This document shows positions 8,934 through 17,922 of a stretch of 64,000 nucleotides of DNA, piece after piece. The first letter of the stretch is position 1. Every line of letters begins with the position of its first letter. The DNA is taken from the NCBI GenBank assembly GCA_964385465.1, contig CAYLPJ010000021.1:22917-86916 (forward strand), read 5' to 3'. The position numbers were made by a program, and so were the translations under genes. Origin of the DNA: CAYLPJ01 sp964385465 (lineage in GTDB: Bacteria > Planctomycetota > Phycisphaerae > SM23-33). Below the pieces are notes generated by a model. The model was not told the DNA's origin, searched no databases, and was given only the letters and a program-made list of their open reading frames with translations.

Positions 8934-11327
8934 ATGCGATCCATCCTTGCCCTACTGGTTGCCCTCGCCGCGACATCCGCGGCGCCCGGGGCACGCGAGG
9001 CAGACCGGCGGCGGGCCCTCTTTCTCGTAGGCGTGCCCGCCGAGCCGGGCTGGCAGGATTTCGCGTACCTTGCAGCCGTAGCGGCGGCCTCGCACCGGTG
9101 CGGAGGCTGCCCGGCCGTGCTCGCGGTGCCGCCGTCCGGGAGAATCGGCAGGGAGGCCGAGGAGTACATCCGCCGCTACCGGCCGGAAGAGACGTTCGCC
9201 CTCGGCGGCGCTGCGGACGCCAACAGCGCGGCAGGGCTGAAGTGCACGGCGCTGCCCGGAGAAACGGCAGCGGAGGTCGCCGACACGCTGGTGTCGAGAT
9301 TCTGGGCCGGCAAGGTCGAGCGCGTCGTCGCATGCTCGCCGGACAACTACGCCGCCGCGCTGCTGGCGGCCTCGGTCGCCGCACGCCTCGACTGCCCCCT
9401 TCTCTACCGCGGGCGCGCGGGCAAGGCCCACTGGCCGAACGGGACCCGGACCATCCTCGCCGTCGGCGACGTGCCTGTCCAGGCTGACGGCCGGAACCTG
9501 GTGCGGGTTGCCGGGGTGATCGAGGCTGCCCGTTGGCTGACGGGCGCGGGCATCGGCTGCGACTATCTCGCCGCCGTCAACGCGCAGGATCGGTCGGGCA
9601 CGGTGCAGACGAAGCTCTCGCTGATCGGCCCGCTGCTGGCCGCGGCCCGAGGCGGCCTGGCGGTCCCCCTGGACCATCGGCCGCACTGGATGCGGCGATG
9701 GGAGACCCGCGCGGTGCAGGGCGATCGCCCGGGCGGCATTCCCGCGGGCAAGGGCGCCGTCCATGCAGGCCGGGCGACTCTCGGCGAACGGGAGGTCGGC
9801 TTTGCGATCGCCTCCGGGGAGGATGCCCGCAAGCCGGGGCAGCGGCGGGTCTACGTGGACCGCGACGGCGACGGGGACTTTGCCGACGCCGGAGAAGGGC
9901 CGTTCCGGTCCGCGGATGCTGTCGAGGTCGGCGGGCAGCGGTACAGTCTCGTGGCCGCCGGGCCGGATCGGCGCAACAAGAAGCGCGAGGTTACGCTGCT
10001 GACGGCCACGCCGCCGGCGGAGGAAGTGCGCGGTCGACTCGCGGCGGTGCGCCGGGCGGCCGGGGGCGCGCCCCGGTCGATCTGCATCGTGGGCCATCCC
10101 GACGCCGTGCCCTTCTGGCTCGTGCCGGACGCCCCCGAGGCCGGGACGTTCGTGGAATCGGACGTTCCCTACGCCCAGGCCGACGACGATCCCTTCTTCG
10201 AGCTGGCGGTCGGGCGGATCATCGCCGAGAACGTTCGTTTCGCGTCGCTGCACGCGTCGCGGCTGATCACGTACCGGTCGCTGCTGAACCCGCGGTGGAG
10301 TCGCAGCGTCGGCTTCGCGCGGTGGGAGAACTCGCTGGGCCCGCAGTTCGCCAACGTCGGTTTCGAGACGCAGTACGTGCATACCAGGCACGACCGTGCG
10401 ATGGCCCCGGACGCCAAGGGCAAGCCCCGCCCGACGCACACGTTCGAGGTCGATTCGCCGCTGATCCACGTGGCGGCCATCGTCCACGGCTCGCACTCGT
10501 GGTGGCGCGAGCTCGGGGAGACGTACGCGAGAGATGCCAACGTGCTGCTCTCCCCGTGCGTGGTCGAGTCCGCCGGGTGCGGCACGACGGCCCTGCTGCC
10601 GGAGAAGCGGTTCCCCTCGGTGATCTCGCGGCTGTTCCGTAACGGGGCGGTGGCGTTCGTCGGCAATGCCGTGCCCGCGCCGGCGCCGCACCAGGAGCTG
10701 CGATACGCGTTCTGGCGGTCGGTCTTCGACGGCGCGTCGCTCGGCGAGGCCCATCGCGACGCGTTGAACCGCAAGATGCTCACCGTCCTGGAGGCGGATC
10801 AACTGAAAGGCGGCGGCGTCGACCGCCGTACGCTCATCGCCCGCCATCTCTACGGCGACCCGGCCTTCCGGATGCACCTGCCCGCCGACCGGCGGTGGGC
10901 GCCCGCGCGCACTGCCCTCGACGGCGACAAGCTGACCGTCCTGGGCCCGCAGCGGTGGTATATCGTCCGCATCCGCGTGCCGGAGGACTGGAAGCCCTGG
11001 CGGGACAGGCCGTTGTTCGTCCTGCGGGCGCCCGGCGTGCACCTGCGCGCCCAGTGGTGCGGGGACAGCTACGACCGGGAGGACATCTTCACCGACGTTG
11101 CCCTCACCACACGCCGCGGAGTTCGGACCGTCCGGCAACTCACCGACCTGCCCAAGCCGCTGGGCTGGAGCGGGCGGTATTTCGTGGACGACAACGCCGA
11201 CGGCACGCGGACAGTTCGGTGGCGCGTCCGCCTGGCCGACTTCGACCAGGTCCGTGGCCGCATCCGCGCCAAGGCCGACCGGATCGAGTACCGCATCGAG
11301 TACGGCTCCCCGGCGGAAAAAGACTAA
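8934..11327 (+). CDS. Secreted gingipain-like cysteine peptidase (family C25-like)
   Basis: Protein of 797 residues with a signal peptide (about 1-21). Residues 110-215 resemble a putative cell-wall-binding repeat 2 fold (ERVVACSPDNYAAALLAASVA). An Asp-rich loop at 309-323 (DRDGDGDFADAG) looks like a calcium site. From about 380 the caspase-like C25 pattern is seen: SICIVGHPDAVPF, SDVPYAQADDDPFFELAVGR, the His region IVHGSHSWW (His518) and the Cys region LLSPCVVESAGCG (Cys542 or Cys549), then GAVAFVGNA and DGASLGEA. A beta-rich tail follows. The start at 8934 has AGGGAG upstream and gives the signal peptide. Activity is inferred. Confidence 0.7.
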   Translation: MRSILALLVALAATSAAPGAREADRRRALFLVGVPAEPGWQDFAYLAAVAAASHRCGGCPAVLAVPPSGRIGREAEEYIRRYRPEETFALGGAADANSAAGLKCTALPGETAAEVADTLVSRFWAGKVERVVACSPDNYAAALLAASVAARLDCPLLYRGRAGKAHWPNGTRTILAVGDVPVQADGRNLVRVAGVIEAARWLTGAGIGCDYLAAVNAQDRSGTVQTKLSLIGPLLAAARGGLAVPLDHRPHWMRRWETRAVQGDRPGGIPAGKGAVHAGRATLGEREVGFAIASGEDARKPGQRRVYVDRDGDGDFADAGEGPFRSADAVEVGGQRYSLVAAGPDRRNKKREVTLLTATPPAEEVRGRLAAVRRAAGGAPRSICIVGHPDAVPFWLVPDAPEAGTFVESDVPYAQADDDPFFELAVGRIIAENVRFASLHASRLITYRSLLNPRWSRSVGFARWENSLGPQFANVGFETQYVHTRHDRAMAPDAKGKPRPTHTFEVDSPLIHVAAIVHGSHSWWRELGETYARDANVLLSPCVVESAGCGTTALLPEKRFPSVISRLFRNGAVAFVGNAVPAPAPHQELRYAFWRSVFDGASLGEAHRDALNRKMLTVLEADQLKGGGVDRRTLIARHLYGDPAFRMHLPADRRWAPARTALDGDKLTVLGPQRWYIVRIRVPEDWKPWRDRPLFVLRAPGVHLRAQWCGDSYDREDIFTDVALTTRRGVRTVRQLTDLPKPLGWSGRYFVDDNADGTRTVRWRVRLADFDQVRGRIRAKADRIEYRIEYGSPAEKD

Positions 11328-11433
11328 GCGGCCCCAGATACGTCATGTTGGGTTGCTGCTGGTCCCCGGCCCGCCTGGCCGCGTTGGCCTGCATCGGCGA
11401 TGCCACGGCATCGCCTGCTTCGGCCGCCTTGCC
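11328..11433. repeat. 106-bp dispersed repeat, copy A
   Basis: Ungapped match to 53394-53499 with 10 differences in 106 positions (about 91% identity by eye). Both copies follow the 3' end of a plus-strand gene, and this one begins directly after the peptidase stop codon. It contains the short inverted repeats GCATCGGCGATGC and GGCCGCGTTGGCC, both conserved in the other copy. No open frame on either strand looks like a real gene. Confidence 0.8.
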
Positions 11434-11623
11434 GGACGAGCCGGGGCCGGCGCAGGAACCGCAACGAACTTGTCTGAGACCGCTTAGCCCCGGTCGGAGC
11501 CGGGCCTGCATTCGCCGACCCCCGGCCCCCGCAGGCTCCGGCCGAGTGCCGGGGCGGGGTTGCTTGCGGGAGCGGGGTCGGCGATGCTCTGGGGGTCGGC
11601 ATCGCGGCCGGCGAAAGGAGATC
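11434..11623. other. Intergenic spacer with an imperfect hairpin
   Basis: GC-rich non-coding spacer between copy A of the repeat and the Tat-exported epimerase gene. CGGAGCC and CTGC can pair with a downstream GCAGGCTCCG to make a long stem with a four-base bulge, possibly a terminator for the peptidase gene. The AAAGGAG ribosome site of the next gene is at 11614-11620. Nothing else is seen. Confidence 0.35.
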
Positions 11624-12550
11624 ATGATGAACGGACAGACGTCTCGACGGACCTTTCTACGACGGGCGGCAGTGGCGCCGGCCGCGGCGGCTGCTGCTGC
11701 GGCGATCGGCGGACGAGAGGCGGCGGGGATCGAGCCGGTCCAGCGCGAGGTCGCCGCGCCGAAGACCAAGCTCACCCTCGCGGCCTACAGCTACCGCCGG
11801 CTGCTGAGCGGCAAGGAGCCGGAGCTGACGCTGAAGGACTTCCTGACCGACTGCGCGAAGTTCGGCCTCGAAGGCGCCGAGCCGACCAGCTACTACTTCC
11901 CCGGCGATGTCGACAACACGTACCTCTGCGAACTCAAGGCCCAGGCGTTCCGGCTGGGGCTGGGCATCTCCAGCACGGCCGTGGGGAACAACTTCTGCCT
12001 GCCGCCGGGAGAGGCCCGCGATGGGCAGATCGCCCGCGTCAAGACGTGGGTGGACCGCGCGGCGGTGCTGGGCGCACCGGTGATTCGCATCTTCTCCGGC
12101 CGGGCCCGAAAGGGCCAGAGCGTCGAGGATGCCCGCAAGCTCGCCGTCGAGGCCATCGAGGACTGCTGCGAGTACGCCGGCAAGCACGGGATCTTCCTGG
12201 GCCTGGAGAATCACGGCGGGCTGACATCCTCGGCCGACGGGATGCTTGAGATCGTCCGCGCCGTCAAGAGCCCGTGGTTCGGTGCGTGGATGGACACGGG
12301 CAACTTCCACGGCGGGGACGTGTACTCCGAGCTGGTGAAGATCGCCCCCTACACGATCCACGTGCAGGTGAAGGTGGTGGTCTCGTCGAAGCAGATCGGC
12401 CGGCAGCCCACCGACTTCGCCCGCCTGGCGAAGATTCTCGGCGACGTGGACTACCGCGGCTGGATCTGCCTGGAGTACGAGGAGAAGGAGGACCCGCGCG
12501 TTGCCTGCCCGAAGTACCTCGCCGCCCTCCGCAAGGCGTTCGGGCATTGA
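11624..12550 (+). CDS. Tat-exported TIM-barrel sugar isomerase/epimerase-like protein
   Basis: Protein of 308 residues in the xylose-isomerase-like TIM-barrel family (AP endonuclease 2 fold). The N-terminus carries a twin-arginine signal (SRRTFLRRAAV) followed by an unbroken Ala-rich stretch. Barrel motifs include LEGAEPTSYYFPG, VIRIFSG, IFLGLENHGG, GAWMDTGNFHGGD and a C-terminal GWICLEYE, giving the usual Glu/Asp/His metal ligands. Planctomycetes carry many such exported sugar-phosphate-isomerase relatives of unknown substrate. The start has a consensus ribosome site. Confidence 0.8.
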   Translation: MMNGQTSRRTFLRRAAVAPAAAAAAAAIGGREAAGIEPVQREVAAPKTKLTLAAYSYRRLLSGKEPELTLKDFLTDCAKFGLEGAEPTSYYFPGDVDNTYLCELKAQAFRLGLGISSTAVGNNFCLPPGEARDGQIARVKTWVDRAAVLGAPVIRIFSGRARKGQSVEDARKLAVEAIEDCCEYAGKHGIFLGLENHGGLTSSADGMLEIVRAVKSPWFGAWMDTGNFHGGDVYSELVKIAPYTIHVQVKVVVSSKQIGRQPTDFARLAKILGDVDYRGWICLEYEEKEDPRVACPKYLAALRKAFGH

Positions 12551-12598
12551 TATTCGCGCCGCTGGCAGCCTTGGCCGGTTAGACTGGTGGAACAGCCC

Positions 12599-13786
12599 AT
12601 GCGCTCGCAGTTGCTCATCCCGGCGTGGATCGCTCTTCTCGCCGTCACGGCCGGCGGCGAGTCCGGGCCGGCGCTGCGCCGCCGACCGGCGCCGCTGACC
12701 GACCTCGGCCGGGCCGAGAAGGTGCGGCTTGTGTATTTCGTGCCGGCCGACCGCGACCCGGTGCGGGCCTGGCGGGCGAAGATCTCCGTCGTGATGGCGT
12801 TCGTCAACGACCTCTACCGCACGTCGCTGGCCGCGGAGGGATTTCGCGGCCGGAGGCTGGATTTCGAGTTCGACGCCAACGCCCGTCTCGTCGTGCACCT
12901 CGTTCGCGGCAAGCGGGCGGCCTCGCACTACAACAACGGCCCGCGGTACAGCTTTCGCAATCAGTGGCGGACGATCCTGCCGGAGGTTTCGGCCGCCGTG
13001 GGTGGCGTGGGCAAGCGAATGCACACGATCTTCGCCGAGACATACGATCCCGGCCCGCACGCGTTCGAGTGGCCCGGCGGGGTGGCCCTGGGCGGGAAGA
13101 CCGGCCTGCACACCGGCGTGGGGCTGTTCTCGGCGTGGATTCTCCGCGACGAGTTTTGCGCCGAAACGATCCCCGGGCAGCTCGAGTACCTCGCCGACGA
13201 GACGCCCATTCCCGGGCGGAAGGCCCTCGGTGCTGCCGCCGGCGACAGCCCGCGGTACGAGTTCATCGAGGACGGGATGGGCGCGGTCGCCCACGAGATG
13301 GGCCACGCGCTGGGGCTCTGGCACGACACTCGAAGGGGCGACGCATACATCATGGGCAACGGGTTCCGCCGGCTGCGGGGCAACTACCTGCGGCTCGCCG
13401 GGGCCGAACGGACGGACGTGGGCTTCTCACCCGAGAACGCCGCCATGCTGGCCAACGCGCGGTGCCTCGACCCCAACGCCGACCGCAGCGACAACGCCCC
13501 GCCGGAGATCACGCTGACCTGTCCCGCCGAGCTGGCCGCCGGGGCCAGGGCGTTCGAGGTCGCCGCCGAGGTCCGCGACGACAAGCGTCTCGCCGCCAGC
13601 GTGCTCTACTGCTCCGCCGGGGACTCCGTCGTCTGGGGGCGCCGCCACGAAGCGGCAGGCGAGAAGGTGAAGATCTCCGTCCGCCTCCCCCGCCAACTGC
13701 CCGCCGGCGAGCTCCGCCTGCACTTCGGCACGATGGACGGGGGGGGCAACTTCGCCCGCGCCGACGCCCGGATCCCGGTTCGCTGA
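12599..13786 (+). CDS. Secreted metzincin-type zinc metalloprotease
   Basis: Exported protein of 395 residues (signal peptide about 1-20). The zinc motif HEMGHALGLWHD at 232-243 fits HExxHxxGxxH, with His232, His236 and His242 as ligands and Glu233 as the base. YIMGNG about ten residues later can be the Met-turn. The last 100 residues form a beta-rich domain (PPEITLTCPAEL to the end) like the sandwich domains found after proteases. The ATG at 12599 is preferred to an in-frame GTG at 12587 because it begins the signal peptide directly. The gene lies between the TIM-barrel gene and the LplT-like gene with short gaps. Substrate unknown. Confidence 0.75.
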   Translation: MRSQLLIPAWIALLAVTAGGESGPALRRRPAPLTDLGRAEKVRLVYFVPADRDPVRAWRAKISVVMAFVNDLYRTSLAAEGFRGRRLDFEFDANARLVVHLVRGKRAASHYNNGPRYSFRNQWRTILPEVSAAVGGVGKRMHTIFAETYDPGPHAFEWPGGVALGGKTGLHTGVGLFSAWILRDEFCAETIPGQLEYLADETPIPGRKALGAAAGDSPRYEFIEDGMGAVAHEMGHALGLWHDTRRGDAYIMGNGFRRLRGNYLRLAGAERTDVGFSPENAAMLANARCLDPNADRSDNAPPEITLTCPAELAAGARAFEVAAEVRDDKRLAASVLYCSAGDSVVWGRRHEAAGEKVKISVRLPRQLPAGELRLHFGTMDGGGNFARADARIPVR

Positions 13787-13839
13787 CGAGGCCGTCGGGC
13801 GATTGCACCCCGCCTCCGCCGCCGGTACGCTCTGCGGCC

Positions 13840-15102
13840 ATGCAGGACGCCGCCTTTCGCCAACACGTCCGACAGGCACGCGGGAAGTTCGCGGCCATGG
13901 TCGTCAGCTATGCCCTCGGCGTGTTCAACGACAACTTCTTCCGTCAAGCCGCGATGCTGCTGGCGGTGACGGCCGGGCGGAAGGACCTCCAAGGCACCCT
14001 GATCCTGCTGTTCACGCTGCCGTACCTGCTGTTCTCGGCGGCGGCGGGATGGCTGGCGGACCGCTTCGCCAAGCGGGACGTGGTGATTGCGGCCAAGGGG
14101 TTGGAGGTCGCGGCGATGGTCGCCGGGGCGGCGGGGCTGCTGACCGGCTCGTGGTGGCTGATCGCGGCGATGGTCTTCACGATGGGACTCCAGTCGTGCA
14201 TGTTCGGCCCGAGCCTCAACGGCTCGATCCCCGAGCTCTACCCGGCCGCCTACGTCACCAAGGCAAACGGCGTGCTGAAGGTCTTCATGACCGGCGGCAT
14301 CCTCACCGGGTTCGCCCTTGCCGGCGTGACGCTCGACCTCGGCCGGGCCGGCGACCGCGGTGACGCGGGCGGGCGTCTGGCCGTCGCCTGTGTCGCCCTC
14401 GCCGTCGCCGCGGTGGGTCTGGCGGCCGCGCTGGCCGTGCCCCGCCGACCGCCCGCCGACCGCAAGGCCGGCTTCCCCTGGACGTTCTCCTTCCGCTCGC
14501 TCGGCGAGCTGCGCCGCATCGCCTCCGACCGCCTGCTGCTGACGACCGTGTTCGCCGACGCCTTCGCCTGGTTCATTGGCTCGTTGTTCATTCCGCTGAC
14601 CAACGTGATGGGCAAGCGGCAGCTCGGCCTCAGCGACACCGCCACCAGCGGACTCCTCGCCGCCGAGCTTCTCGGCGTTGCCGGCGGCGGGCTGCTCTCG
14701 ACGAAGCTGGCGGTGGGGCCGCGGTGGTACCGCGTGCTGATTCCCGCCGCCGGCTGCCTCGGCGCGGCGATGCTGCTGGTCCCCGCGGCCGCCTGGCTGC
14801 CGGGGGGAGCGGCCTACGCCTGCCTGCTGGCTCTGTTTCTAGCCGCCGGTGCCGCCGGCGGGATGTTTATGATTCCCTGTGAGAGCTTCATCCAGGTTCG
14901 CCCGGACCCGCGGCGGAAGGGGGCGGTGATCGCCGCGAGCAACTTCGTGATCTTCGCGGGGATCATGGTCTCCGGGCCGCTGGCGAACCTCCTGACGGAC
15001 CTGCTGGCCGGGTCGTGGTGCTTCGCGGTGGCCGGGGTGGGGGCCCTGGGCGTCGGCGCGGCGTTGTGGGCGGCCCTGCCCCACGGGAGCGACGCATGCT
15101 GA
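13840..15102 (+). CDS. LplT-like MFS transporter (lysophospholipid flippase)
   Basis: Inner-membrane carrier of 420 residues with about 12 hydrophobic segments. The block VSYALGVFNDNFFRQAAMLL and the loop WLADRFAKRDVVI are typical of the LplT/Aas branch of the MFS. It should flip lysophospholipid or a similar lipid to the inner leaflet for re-acylation. This is supported by its overlap of 7 bases (ATGCTGA) with the acyltransferase-ligase gene downstream, the same partnership as lplT-aas in E. coli. The start at 13840 is the only ATG placing the first helix correctly. Confidence 0.8.
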   Translation: MQDAAFRQHVRQARGKFAAMVVSYALGVFNDNFFRQAAMLLAVTAGRKDLQGTLILLFTLPYLLFSAAAGWLADRFAKRDVVIAAKGLEVAAMVAGAAGLLTGSWWLIAAMVFTMGLQSCMFGPSLNGSIPELYPAAYVTKANGVLKVFMTGGILTGFALAGVTLDLGRAGDRGDAGGRLAVACVALAVAAVGLAAALAVPRRPPADRKAGFPWTFSFRSLGELRRIASDRLLLTTVFADAFAWFIGSLFIPLTNVMGKRQLGLSDTATSGLLAAELLGVAGGGLLSTKLAVGPRWYRVLIPAAGCLGAAMLLVPAAAWLPGGAAYACLLALFLAAGAAGGMFMIPCESFIQVRPDPRRKGAVIAASNFVIFAGIMVSGPLANLLTDLLAGSWCFAVAGVGALGVGAALWAALPHGSDAC

Positions 15103-17741
15103 ACACACTGCTGCGGTGGTTCGTGCGGGCGGCGCTGTGGCTGCGGTATCGCATCCGCATCCACGGCCTGGAGCGCGTGGCCGAAGGGGGCACGACCGGC
15201 GTCCTGTTCCTGCCGAACCACCCGGCGCTGATCGACCCGGTGATCCTCGCGGCGGTCCTCCAGAAGCGCTTTCGCGCGCGGTTCCTGGCCGACGAGAACC
15301 AGATCGACCGGTTCTTCATACGCTGGCTGGCCCGGCGGATCGACGTCGTGCCTATCCCCGATCCCATACAGGACGGCGCCGCGGCCCGACATCAGGTGGA
15401 GGAAGGGCTGGGCCGCTGCATCGAGGCGCTGCGGGGCGGCGACAACCTGGTGATCTACCCCTCGGGCCATCTCGCCCACGGGCGGGAGGAGGACCTGTAC
15501 GGCAACAGCGCGGTGCGGCAGGTGCTCGACGCGGTACCCGATGCACGCGTCGTGCTCGTTCGCACGCGGGGGCTCTGGGGCAGCGGGTTCAGCTACGCTT
15601 ACGGCAAGGTGCCCGCTGCGGGCGAGACGCTCAAGCAGGGCATCCCGTCGCTGCTGGCCAGCGGGGTCTTCTTCGCCCCGCGGCGGGAGGTGGACATCGA
15701 GTTCGTCGAGCACGAGGACTTCCCCCGTGACGCCGAACGGGAGGAGCTGAACCGCTGGCTGGAGCATTTCTACAACGCCGACGCCCCTGCGGCGACCTAC
15801 GTGCCCCGCAGCGTCTGGGAGGGCGGCGGCGTTCGCGAGCTGCCCGAGCCCCAGTTGGACACGGGGGAGAAGGATCTCTCGGCCGTGCCGGAAAGCACGC
15901 GGGAACTGGTCCTCGGGCAGCTCCGTGAGCGGACGGACGTGGAGGAGATCCGCGACGACATGCACCTCGCCCGCGACCTCGGGCTGGACAGCCTTGCCCG
16001 GGCGGACCTGCTGACGTGGGTGACCGAGGAGTTCGGCTTCGAGCCCGGGGACGTCGAGGGGCTCCAGACCGTCGGCGACCTGATGCTCGCGGCGTGCGGG
16101 GAGTCCGCCGCCGGCAGGATGACCATCGTCAGCTCCCCGCCGCGACGCTGGTTCGCCGCCGGCGGGGCCGCCCCCTGGCTGGCCGAGACGCCAACGATCG
16201 CCGCGGCCTTTCTCGCCCGCGCACGCCGCCGGCCGGGACAGGCCGTTCTCGCCGACCAACGAAGCGGCGTACGCACCTACCGCGATATCGTCACTCGCCT
16301 GATGCTGCTGATGCCCCGCGTCGCCGAGATGCCCGGCGATGCCGTGGGCATCCTCCTGCCGGCCGGCGTGGCGGCCGACGTGACCTACCTCGCCGTCCTG
16401 CTGGCCGGCAAGACGCCGGTGATGATCAACTGGACCGTCGGGCCTCGGAACCTTGCCCACTGCCTCGATCACGTCGGCCTGCGGGCCGTTCTGACCAGCG
16501 AGGAGCTCGTCGGGCGCCTCGAAGCAAGCGGCACGGACCTCTCGCCCGCGCGGGACCGGTTCGTCTACCTGGAGCGACTGGCGAAAGGCATCGGCCCGGC
16601 GGCGAAGCTCGCGGCCTTCGCACGCTCGTGGCTGAGCTGGCGGTCGCTGGATGCCGCGGCCGAGCGGCTCGACGCCGACGACCGAGCCGTCGTGCTGTTT
16701 ACCAGCGGCTCGGAGACGCTGCCCAAGGCCGTGCCATTGACACACGCCAACATCCTGGCCAACGTGCGTGACATCGTGGGGCTGGACATCGTACGCGGCT
16801 CGGACCGGCTGCTGGGCATCCTCCCGCCGTTCCACTCCTTCGGGCTGACGGTCACCACCGTGCTGCCGCTCTGTGTCGGCGTGCCGGTCGCCCATCACCC
16901 CGATCCCACCGAGGCCCGCGTGCTGGCACAACTGGTCGAGGCCTACCGTACCACGCTGATGGTGGGCACGCCGACGTTCCTGGGCTCGATTGCCCGCGCG
17001 GCCGTGGGGCAGCAACTGGCGCCGCTGCGCCTGGCGGTCGTCGGTGCGGAGAAATGCCCCGACCGCGTCTACGACCGCCTGGCCGAAGCCAACGGCGAGA
17101 TGGAGATCCTGGAGGGCTACGGCGTGACCGAGTGCTCGCCGATCGTCTCGGTCAACCGCCCCGGCCGCAGCCGGCGGGGTACCATCGGCGAGCCGTTGCC
17201 GAGCTTCGACCACGCGATCGTGGACGAGGAAAGCTGCCGGCGGGCCGAGGCCGGTCGCCAAGGCATGCTGCTGGTCCGCGGGCCGAGCGTCTTCGGCGGC
17301 TACATCGACTACGAGGGCGCCTCGCCGTTCATTCGCTTCGAGGGCAAGCAGTGGTACCGCACCGGGGATCTTGTCAGCGAACAGGAGAACGGCGTGCTGA
17401 CCTTCCGGGGGAGGCGGAAGCGGTTCGTCAAGCTCGGCGGGGAGATGATCTCGCTGCCGGCGATCGAGTCGGCCCTGCTGGCGTCCCGCCCGGACGAGGA
17501 GATCGAGCAGAGCGAGGGCCCGCTTCTGGCCGTCGAGGCCGACGATGCCGACCAGCCGCAGATCGTGCTGTTCACCACGGTGGACCTCGATCGCCGGGCC
17601 GCCAACAACGCCCTTCGCGAGGCCGGGCTGTCGCCGCTGCACAACATTCGCCGCGTGGAACGCTTGGAGGAGATTCCCGTCCTGGGCACGGGCAAGACGG
17701 ACTACCGCGCGCTCAAGCGGCGGTTGCGGGAGGAGCGATAG
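15096..17741 (+). CDS. Acyltransferase / acyl carrier / acyl-ligase fusion (Aas-like)
   Basis: Protein of 881 residues joining three domains. Residues 1-230 are a PlsC-type acyltransferase with NHPALIDP (the HxxxxD motif) and YPSGHLAHG. Residues 260-340 are an acyl-carrier-like domain with DLGLDSLARADLL, whose Ser can take phosphopantetheine. Residues 360-881 are an AMP-dependent acyl-ligase with the P-loop FTSGSETLPKAV, GYGVTECSP, WYRTGD and a C-terminal GTGKTDYRALK. It should charge a fatty acid and pass it to a lysophospholipid such as 2-acyl-GPE. E. coli Aas has no internal carrier and uses free ACP, so the built-in carrier is notable. Confidence 0.85.
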   Translation: MLNTLLRWFVRAALWLRYRIRIHGLERVAEGGTTGVLFLPNHPALIDPVILAAVLQKRFRARFLADENQIDRFFIRWLARRIDVVPIPDPIQDGAAARHQVEEGLGRCIEALRGGDNLVIYPSGHLAHGREEDLYGNSAVRQVLDAVPDARVVLVRTRGLWGSGFSYAYGKVPAAGETLKQGIPSLLASGVFFAPRREVDIEFVEHEDFPRDAEREELNRWLEHFYNADAPAATYVPRSVWEGGGVRELPEPQLDTGEKDLSAVPESTRELVLGQLRERTDVEEIRDDMHLARDLGLDSLARADLLTWVTEEFGFEPGDVEGLQTVGDLMLAACGESAAGRMTIVSSPPRRWFAAGGAAPWLAETPTIAAAFLARARRRPGQAVLADQRSGVRTYRDIVTRLMLLMPRVAEMPGDAVGILLPAGVAADVTYLAVLLAGKTPVMINWTVGPRNLAHCLDHVGLRAVLTSEELVGRLEASGTDLSPARDRFVYLERLAKGIGPAAKLAAFARSWLSWRSLDAAAERLDADDRAVVLFTSGSETLPKAVPLTHANILANVRDIVGLDIVRGSDRLLGILPPFHSFGLTVTTVLPLCVGVPVAHHPDPTEARVLAQLVEAYRTTLMVGTPTFLGSIARAAVGQQLAPLRLAVVGAEKCPDRVYDRLAEANGEMEILEGYGVTECSPIVSVNRPGRSRRGTIGEPLPSFDHAIVDEESCRRAEAGRQGMLLVRGPSVFGGYIDYEGASPFIRFEGKQWYRTGDLVSEQENGVLTFRGRRKRFVKLGGEMISLPAIESALLASRPDEEIEQSEGPLLAVEADDADQPQIVLFTTVDLDRRAANNALREAGLSPLHNIRRVERLEEIPVLGTGKTDYRALKRRLREER

Positions 17742-17922
17742 GGCGCAGAATGGGAGGCGCCGCAGTTGTATCGAGTGGGTCGGCTCTGCCGGAGGATTCC
17801 TCCGCCGCTCTCCGTCGACGCGGCTCGCGTCGCTCCGGTGCGGCAGGGCTGGGGCGCGAAGTCCGTTCTGGTTCCCATGCCTGTTTGCGCCTATGATGCA
17901 CGACCCGGATTGAGGTGAGAAG

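Noticed and set aside
11140..11775. Minus-strand frame whose peptide is conserved between the two copies of the 106-bp repeat
   Set aside because: Conservation follows the DNA repeat in all frames. Outside it the frames are unrelated, and no start or ribosome site fits.
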